A DNA stretch of 9,505 nucleotides from Alectryocaccomicrobium faecavium (GTDB taxonomy: Bacteria; Bacillota; Clostridia; Christensenellales; Aristaeellaceae). Below, in pieces: positions 5,101 through 9,505 of this stretch. Both the position numbers and the translations under genes were made by a program. Location: the NCBI GenBank assembly GCA_018713425.1, contig DVOT01000161.1:1-9505 (forward strand), read 5' to 3'. Below the pieces are notes generated by a model that searched no databases, was not told where the DNA came from, and worked only from the letters and a program-made list of their open reading frames with translations. Every line of letters begins with the position of its first letter. Positions within the stretch are counted from its first letter, which is position 1.

Positions 5101-6275
5101 TCCGCGCGCGCATTCGTAAGAGGGGCTTTTTTCATCAGGATTTCGTGCATAATCGCCATGAGCGCCAGCGCCAGCAGCAAATAAACCGGCAGCAGCGCCA
5201 CGGAAATGTGGTTGGCAATCAGGCCGAACAGCGGCGGCATCAGGCAGGTACCTACATAGGCGCTGGCCATTTGCACGCCGATGATGGCTTGCGAGCGCTC
5301 CGCGCCGAAGTGCCCTGGCGTGGAATGGATGATGCAGGGATAGATCGGCGCGCAGCCCAGGCCGATGAGAATCAGCCCAGACAGGGAAAACGCCTGTCCA
5401 CCCGGCAGCAGCATGGCCACGATGCCCGCGGCAATCAGCGCAAGCCCCGCGCGGATCATCTGCGGATCGGTGAATTTCATGGTAATGAATCCGCACAGCG
5501 CGCGCCCGGCGGTGATGCCAATGAAAAACATGCTGGCAAAGCCGGCGGCGGTTTCCGGGGAAACGCCTTTTTGCAGCGTCAAATAGCTGCTGGCCCACAG
5601 GCTGGTGGTCTGCTCCAGGGCGCAGTAGCCAAAAAAGCAGGCCATCACCGCTTTGGCGCCGGGGATTTGCACGATTTCCCGCAGGGATAGCGCCTTGCCA
5701 GCGCGCTGTTCCTGCGCGGCTTCCTGGCGCTGCCGCTTCCACAAGGGCAGGCTAATCCACAAAATCACGGATAGGGCCACCTGCAAAATGCCGATGTATT
5801 GGTATCCGGCGTGCCAACCATTGCCGCCGGTGAGCGCGTAGCCCATCACATAGGGCCCGAGCGTAGCGCCGATGCCCCACATGCAGTGCAGCCAACTCAT
5901 GTGCCGGCTCTTAAAATGCAGCGCCACATAGTTGTTCAGCGCGGCATCCACGCTGCCCGCGCCCAGGCCGTAGGGCACGGCCCACAGGCACAAAAGCCAG
6001 AACGATTTTGTGAAGGAAAAGCCCAATAGCGCCACGGCGGTCATCGTCACGCTGATGGCCGTCACGCTACCCGCGCCCAAGCGGCGGGTCAACCGGTCGC
6101 TTTGCAAGCTGGAAACGACCGTGCCCACGGCAATGATCATGGACACGATGCCGGCATACGACAGCGGCACGCCAAATTCCGGCTGCATCGTGGGCCAAGC
6201 CGCGCCGAGCAGCGCATCCGGCAATCCCAGGCTGATAAACGCAAGATAAATGATCGCCAAAAGCAATTGTACCAT
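5097..6275 (-). CDS. Major facilitator superfamily transporter, possibly FucP/FHS-like sugar permease
   Basis: Inner-membrane protein of 392 aa, largely hydrophobic, with about 12 predicted helices. Two six-helix halves are separated by a charged loop at about 179-200 (KRQRQEAAQEQRAGK). After helix 2 it has SDRLTRRLG (59-67), a variant of MFS motif A. The GAGSVDAALNNYVALHF stretch (105-121), SWLHCMWGIGATLGP (127-141) and GCAPIYPCIIHSTP (307-320) resemble the FucP-like sugar:H+ symporter branch (COG0738). A start at 6308 would add 11 residues, but GGAGG at 6281-6285 sits five bases before the ATG at 6275. It has its own promoter (6334-6362) and upstream dyads. The nearby intracellular alpha-L-fucosidase makes fucose or a fucosylated sugar a reasonable guess, but the substrate is inference. 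Confidence 0.85.
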   Translation of the reverse strand: MVQLLLAIIYLAFISLGLPDALLGAAWPTMQPEFGVPLSYAGIVSMIIAVGTVVSSLQSDRLTRRLGAGSVTAISVTMTAVALLGFSFTKSFWLLCLWAVPYGLGAGSVDAALNNYVALHFKSRHMSWLHCMWGIGATLGPYVMGYALTGGNGWHAGYQYIGILQVALSVILWISLPLWKRQRQEAAQEQRAGKALSLREIVQIPGAKAVMACFFGYCALEQTTSLWASSYLTLQKGVSPETAAGFASMFFIGITAGRALCGFITMKFTDPQMIRAGLALIAAGIVAMLLPGGQAFSLSGLILIGLGCAPIYPCIIHSTPGHFGAERSQAIIGVQMASAYVGTCLMPPLFGLIANHISVALLPVYLLLALALMAIMHEILMKKAPLTNARAD

Positions 6276-6333
6276 ACAAACCTCCGCGCTGGCCCGGTAT
6301 CCTTCCATATGAGCCAGCCAATTTCAGCATACC

Positions 6334-6362
6334 ATTATACCGGCCCGCTACCCAATTGTCCA
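6334..6362 (-). promoter_or_regulatory. Near-consensus promoter for the MFS transporter
   Basis: Reading the minus strand, TGGACA (6362-6357, 5 of 6 matches to consensus), 17 bases, then TATAAT (6339-6334, perfect). The expected start near 6327 leaves a leader of about 50 bases before the ATG at 6275. Confidence 0.75.
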
Positions 6363-6372
6363 TGAAGATCCT

Positions 6373-6395
6373 GCGAAATCGTATAACAATTTCGC
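6373..6395. promoter_or_regulatory. Dyad upstream of the transporter promoter, possible regulator site
   Basis: GCGAAAT, nine bases, ATTTCGC. It lies 11 bases upstream of the -35 box, centred near -57 relative to the expected start. That position is typical of an activator site. The inner GAAAT/ATTTC is shared with the palindrome at 6421-6434. Confidence 0.4.
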
Positions 6396-6420
6396 GCGCA
6401 CTTTTATAGACGCCATTCTA

Positions 6421-6434
6421 CTGAAATATTTCAG
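6421..6434. promoter_or_regulatory. Perfect palindrome, possible second regulator site
   Basis: CTGAAATATTTCAG is a perfect 14-base palindrome centred near -100 of the transporter promoter. Its half site ATTTCAG recurs at 6321-6327, near the expected transcription start. Its centre is about 43.5 bp from that of the other dyad, close to four helical turns. Confidence 0.4.
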
Positions 6435-6480
6435 ATGTGAACCGTTCGCTTTGAGGCTATGGCAAAAGGCAAAATTTGCA

Positions 6481-6525
6481 CAACAAAGCGAGCCGCGACG
6501 CATCTTCGCAAACGCGCGGCCCGCT
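6481..6525 (-). terminator. Terminator of the fucosidase / Cys-cluster operon
   Basis: On the minus strand AGCGGGCCGCG (6525-6515) pairs over 11 bp, with one wobble, to CGCGGCTCGCT (6497-6487). TTGTTG follows directly, and more T-rich sequence comes after that. It lies just after the stop at 6537. The plus strand also shows a T-rich tail (TATTTTCTG), so it may work in both directions. The 17-base loop is longer than usual. Confidence 0.55.
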
Positions 6526-6536
6526 TATTTTCTGCG

Positions 6537-7037
6537 TTATAACGCGCTGTGGCGGAACCGGCTCTCCAGCCTCTGCCAACGGCGCAGAAAATCCGCCCCT
6601 TCTTCGCTACGGGCGATTTCGCGCATCGCCACTTCCACGGCCTGCACGAAGGCGGGGTTTAGGCCTTTTGTGCCATAGCGCATCAGCGGGCACATGGCCC
6701 AGGCACGCCAATCCATGCGTACGCCCCAGCCGCTGCGCCGCAAAACCGGCGTGAGCGGAAAAATCCGGCATCCCAATGGACGCAGCGCGCGTTCACACGT
6801 GCCGTTGCACAGCAAAATATGCGCGTCCGCGCCCTCCATCTCGCATGGCGTTGCTTTAGCCCAGGGTACGCCAGCGTACAGCGTCTCTTCGCCAGGAAAC
6901 AGGTATACGCCGCCCTGCCCGTCCGCATCGCTGTGGCAGCAGGCCGCGCCGCACAGCGCCCCGCAATCCGTAAGGAGCGGCGTGAGATCGCAAAGTTGCT
7001 CGCGCGCGGCCATCACTGCCGCGTGACATTCGTTCAA
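6537..7037 (-). CDS. Cysteine-cluster protein, YkgJ-like (CxxCxxCC-type metal-binding), function unknown
   Basis: Small soluble protein of 166 aa with eleven cysteines when read from TTG at 7037. C25-x3-C29-x3-C33-C34 (CGALCGAACC) is followed by FPGE (47-50), C65, and LLCNGTCERALRPLGCRIFP (75-94, with C77, C81, C90), then C116. The order of a Cys-Cys cluster, a later Cys and an 'RP..CR.FP' motif resembles the YkgJ/CxxCxxCC zinc- or iron-chelating family, though the first cluster's spacing is looser than the standard one. TTG overlaps the fucosidase stop as TTGA and has GGAGGG six bases upstream. The longer ATG version from 7058 has no ribosome binding site. Translation is probably coupled to the fucosidase. 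Why these two proteins are paired is unknown. Confidence 0.7.
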   Translation of the reverse strand: MNECHAAVMAAREQLCDLTPLLTDCGALCGAACCHSDADGQGGVYLFPGEETLYAGVPWAKATPCEMEGADAHILLCNGTCERALRPLGCRIFPLTPVLRRSGWGVRMDWRAWAMCPLMRYGTKGLNPAFVQAVEVAMREIARSEEGADFLRRWQRLESRFRHSAL

Positions 7038-8395
7038 AATTCTCCCTCCCCCATGCATAGCGCCAGCGCGAGCGGCGCGCTTCCCGCCACATCTGCGGGC
7101 AAAAATACGCGCGTGCCCCCATCCGCCGCCTCACAAGCCAAGGGACGGCCGTCCGCCACCAGACGCACACCGGACGCGCGCATGGGCACGAGCAAGGTTT
7201 GCGGCAGGCATTCGCCCTCGGGCAGGCAATAGATCGCGTAGCGCTCGCCGCCACGGCGCGTGAAGCCGAAGCGTCCCTGCCGGTAGGGCGCGCAAATGCG
7301 CGTGCCATAAATCGTCTCGCCATTTTGCTTCAGCCATTCGCCCATGCCCAGCGCCGCGCGCATGCCTGGCTCGGGCAGGCGTCCATCGGGCATGCCGCCC
7401 AAATTGAGCGCCAGATTGCCGCCCTTGCACACGATGTCCACCAAGAGGTGTACGAGCTGACGCGGCGATTTATAGGTATCATCATATCGGTAGGAAAAGC
7501 TGGTGCCGATGGTGATGCAGCTCTCCCACGGCACGCGCAGCGGCTCTTCCGGCACGGTTTGTTCGGGCGTAATGTAGTTTTCGTACGGGCCGCCCACCGT
7601 GCGGTCGGCAAACAGCAGCCACGGCTGCACCGCGCGGGCGCGGGCGGCCAGCTCGCCTAGGCGAATATCCTGTCCGTTCTGCGGGCGCACCTGGCCGCCA
7701 TCGAGCCAGAGGATTTCCAACCGGCCATAGCGCTCCACCAGTTCCATCATTTGCGCGTGCGTAAAGCGCACAAATTGTTCCCACAGTTCAGGATGCTCGC
7801 GCACATCGTAAGTGGGATTGCGCCAATGCCCCACCGGCAAATCCATGCCCGCGGCCCAGTACCAAGGGCAGTGCCAATCCGGCTTAGAAAAATACGCGGC
7901 GATCCCCAGTCCCTGCGCGCGGAACGCGTCGAACAGGTGGCGGGCAATGTCGGCGTATTGATGGGTATGAAAGGGGCAATCGGGCGCGGTCACCTTATAA
8001 TCCGTCTGCTGGGTATCGAACATGCAGAAGCCATCGTGATGCTTGGTGGTGAAAATCAGGTAGCGAAAGCCCGCGTCCTTCGCAAAGCGCGCCCATGCCT
8101 CCGGCTGAAAGCGCACGGGATGGAAGGTGCGGTTCAACGCGAAATATTGCCGCCGGAAGCACGCGGGATCGCTTTCCCAGTCCACATCCCGGCGCGACCA
8201 GCTCGCGTCCGCATCCGAAAGCGGCCAGGATTCGCAAATGCCCCACTGAGAATAGCCGCCCCAGTGCACCATGAGGGCCAGCTTTTGATCCTGGAACCAT
8301 TCCAGGCGGGAAAGCAACAGCGGATCGGTTGGCGCCACGTAGTCCGCCGCTTCGCTGTGGTTGATGATGTCTCCCCGCGGTTTTTCCTTTGCCAT
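7034..8395 (-). CDS. Alpha-L-fucosidase, glycoside hydrolase family 29
   Basis: Hydrolase of 453 aa that would remove terminal alpha-L-fucose from oligosaccharides or glycoconjugates. The (beta/alpha)8-barrel markers of GH29 are in order: WFQDQKLALMVHWGGYSQWG (33-52, with the HWG motif), FTTKHHDGFCMFDT (115-128), AAYFSKPDWH (166-175) and EILWLDGG (227-234). D232 fits the catalytic nucleophile. The acid/base should lie further on, perhaps in YITPEQ (274-279), but I cannot assign it. A C-terminal beta-rich domain follows about residue 360. There is no signal peptide, so the enzyme should act in the cytoplasm on imported sugars. AGGAGGGG at 8409-8402 fixes the ATG at 8395; a start at 8449 lacks support. 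It is the first gene of a two-gene operon and divergent from the PHP gene. Confidence 0.9.
   Translation of the reverse strand: MAKEKPRGDIINHSEAADYVAPTDPLLLSRLEWFQDQKLALMVHWGGYSQWGICESWPLSDADASWSRRDVDWESDPACFRRQYFALNRTFHPVRFQPEAWARFAKDAGFRYLIFTTKHHDGFCMFDTQQTDYKVTAPDCPFHTHQYADIARHLFDAFRAQGLGIAAYFSKPDWHCPWYWAAGMDLPVGHWRNPTYDVREHPELWEQFVRFTHAQMMELVERYGRLEILWLDGGQVRPQNGQDIRLGELAARARAVQPWLLFADRTVGGPYENYITPEQTVPEEPLRVPWESCITIGTSFSYRYDDTYKSPRQLVHLLVDIVCKGGNLALNLGGMPDGRLPEPGMRAALGMGEWLKQNGETIYGTRICAPYRQGRFGFTRRGGERYAIYCLPEGECLPQTLLVPMRASGVRLVADGRPLACEAADGGTRVFLPADVAGSAPLALALCMGEGEF
7044..7049 (-). promoter_or_regulatory. Ribosome binding site inside the fucosidase 3' end that sets a TTG start
   Basis: Minus-strand GGAGGG at 7049-7044 lies six bases before TTG at 7037-7035. 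The in-frame ATG at 7058 lies upstream of this site and so cannot use it. Confidence 0.65.
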
Positions 8396-8420
8396 GCGGT
8401 TCCCCTCCTGCGTTTTTTTC

Positions 8421-8449
8421 AGTATAACACAGTTTTCTGGCGTGCGCAA
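8421..8449 (-). promoter_or_regulatory. Possible promoter of the fucosidase operon
   Basis: Minus strand TTGCGC (8449-8444, 3 of 6 matches), 17 bases, TATACT (8426-8421, 5 of 6 matches). The -35 box is weak. It faces away from the plus-strand promoter at 8473-8500, and the two share one 182-base gap. Confidence 0.4.
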
Positions 8450-8472
8450 CCAAAAAAGTTACCCGCGGCACT

Positions 8473-8500
8473 TTGCCATTTGGAAAAAATGTGGTATAAT
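8473..8500 (+). promoter_or_regulatory. Strong promoter of the PHP gene
   Basis: TTGCCA (8473-8478, 5 of 6 matches), 16 bases, TATAAT (8495-8500, perfect), with TGG just before it as an extended -10. A leader of roughly 70 bases follows, with a small GCGCC/GGCGC hairpin (8514-8530). Confidence 0.75.
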
Positions 8501-8577
8501 GGGAGGCGGTATGGCGCCTGCATCTGGCGCGCAAATCGTGCGGCCTGGATCTGCCAAAGAACGAGGAGGAAACACAT

Positions 8578-9471
8578 ATGATTCTTTTGGATTCCGCCAA
8601 GCCCTTTTATAAAGCCAATTTTCATCTGCACACCACAAATTCGGATGGCAGGCGGTCGCCCGAGGAAGCGATCGCCCTGTATCGCGAGCAGGGATACGAT
8701 GTGCTCGCCATAACGGATCACTGGAAGGTCACGCGCGAATCCTATCTGGACGAAGGCATGCTGGTGCTCTCGGGCGTGGAATTCGATTTCAACCTGCCCG
8801 GCCAGGTGATCCACATGCTGGGGCTCGGCGTGCAACCCGATATTTTGGAAAAGGTTTCGCGAGCCAGCGGGCCGCAGCGCGCGGCGGATGAGATTGCCCG
8901 CCAGGGCGGCGTCGCCGTGCTCGCGCATCCCGCGTGGTCGCTCAACCCGCCTTCCACCATGTGCGCTCTATCGGGCGTGACCTGTGCGGAAGTTTACAAC
9001 ACGGTTTCCGGCACGCCGTGGAATGGGGATCGGGCGGATTCCACCTCGCTTTTGGATGTGACGGCCGCCCAAGGGAAACTGTATCGCTTCCTGGCCACGG
9101 ATGACGCGCATTTTTACAACGGCGATCAGTGCCGTTCCTTTACCATGCTGCAAGCCGAAAGTCTCACGCAGGAAGGCGTGCTCGCGGCCCTGAAGAGCGG
9201 CGCTTTTTACGCTTCGCGCGGGCCGGAAATTTACCGCTATACGTTTGATGGAGAAATTTTTACCATTGATTGTTCTCCGGCTTCCCGGATCGTGTTTTCT
9301 TCTGATTTGAATTGGGTCAATGGCCGCTGCGTCGCGGGCGAAAACCTCACGCACGCGGAGTATGTGGTGCAAACCAACCGCTATGAGCGCTTTGTGCGCT
9401 GCCAGATTTGGGACGCCAATGGCCTGTGCGCCTGGACCAGCCCCGTGGCGGTCGGGCCGAACTGCCATTGA
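8578..9471 (+). CDS. PHP-domain metal-dependent phosphoesterase
   Basis: Soluble 297-aa hydrolase. The PHP metal sites appear in order: NFHLHTTNSDG (14-24, with H16, H18, D23), AITDHW (44-49, with D47, H48), GVEFD (66-70, with E68), VIHMLG (77-82, with H79), VLAHPAWS (114-121, with H117) and TDDAH (174-178, with D175 and H178). The family includes histidinol phosphatase and YciV/RNase AM-like 3',5'-nucleotide phosphatases, which bind two or three metal ions. The substrate here is not clear. The last 80 or so residues (VFSSDLNWVNGR onward) look like a beta-rich C-terminal part beyond the core PHP fold. AGGAGG (8564-8569) supports the ATG. It has its own strong promoter and runs divergently from the fucosidase. 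Confidence 0.85.
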   Translation: MILLDSAKPFYKANFHLHTTNSDGRRSPEEAIALYREQGYDVLAITDHWKVTRESYLDEGMLVLSGVEFDFNLPGQVIHMLGLGVQPDILEKVSRASGPQRAADEIARQGGVAVLAHPAWSLNPPSTMCALSGVTCAEVYNTVSGTPWNGDRADSTSLLDVTAAQGKLYRFLATDDAHFYNGDQCRSFTMLQAESLTQEGVLAALKSGAFYASRGPEIYRYTFDGEIFTIDCSPASRIVFSSDLNWVNGRCVAGENLTHAEYVVQTNRYERFVRCQIWDANGLCAWTSPVAVGPNCH

Positions 9472-9505
9472 CGCGATCCCCGCGGATAAAAAAGCTTTGT
9501 GCCGG

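Noticed and set aside
6276..6308. An 11-residue N-terminal extension of the transporter starting at 6308
   Set aside because: The GGAGG at 6281-6285 would lie inside the gene, while it is well placed for the ATG at 6275, which begins the first membrane helix.
7056..7058. ATG as the start of the Cys-cluster gene
   Set aside because: There is no ribosome binding site upstream. The purine-rich site lies downstream of it and serves the TTG at 7037.
8396..8449. An 18-residue N-terminal extension of the fucosidase starting at 8449
   Set aside because: The extension would cover the likely promoter and the ribosome binding site. AGGAGGGG fits the ATG at 8395.
9472..9505. Possible terminator after the PHP gene
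   Set aside because: A CGCG/CGCG pairing and an A-run are visible, but the window ends before a full hairpin and T run could be seen.

Overview
The window is about 9.5 kb of GC-rich bacterial DNA. It carries strong AGGAGG-type ribosome binding sites, two probable TTG start codons, and a biotin-dependent sodium-pump decarboxylase split into separate subunit genes. These traits together suggest an anaerobic Clostridia-type member of the Bacillota, perhaps from a gut or similar community. The lineage is inferred from gene content and not proven by any marker gene here.

Left part (1-2950, + strand): the end of a sodium-translocating decarboxylase operon. It holds the last 16 codons of a biotin carboxyl carrier protein, then the membrane beta subunit (oadB, TTG start, with an unusual N-terminal extension), then the carboxyltransferase alpha subunit (oadA, without its own biotin domain). 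Together they would decarboxylate oxaloacetate, pass the CO2 through biotin to OadB, and export Na+. No gamma subunit gene lies in the window.

Intergenic 2951-3388: the most unusual stretch. At least five, and arguably six or seven, hairpins lie almost end to end from 2963 to 3231. The first and last share an identical 25-base core, and only the last is followed by a T run. A sigma70-like promoter (3277-3305), a small dyad and a small hairpin then lead into the next gene.

Middle (3389-5100, + strand): a Gfo/Idh/MocA-type NAD(P)-dependent sugar oxidoreductase, then a Cys-rich DUF2284-type predicted metal-binding protein. The second ends tail to tail with a minus-strand MFS transporter (5097-6275), and their stop codons overlap inside one TTAA.

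Right part: the 261-base gap 6276-6536 holds a near-consensus minus-strand promoter for the transporter, two GAAAT/ATTTC dyads upstream of it, and a terminator for the operon to its right. That operon (8395 down to 6537, - strand) is a GH29-type alpha-L-fucosidase without a signal peptide, followed by a TTGA-overlapping, YkgJ-like cysteine-cluster protein. A PHP-domain phosphoesterase (8578-9471, +) is transcribed divergently from the fucosidase, with facing promoters in the 182-base gap. The final 34 bases hold no supportable feature.

Functionally the right two thirds look like a small carbohydrate-use neighbourhood: importer, intracellular fucosidase and sugar dehydrogenase. Two cysteine-rich proteins of unknown role and a PHP hydrolase accompany it. 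That the sugar genes act together is inference. No tRNA, rRNA, CRISPR array, transposase or phage gene was seen.
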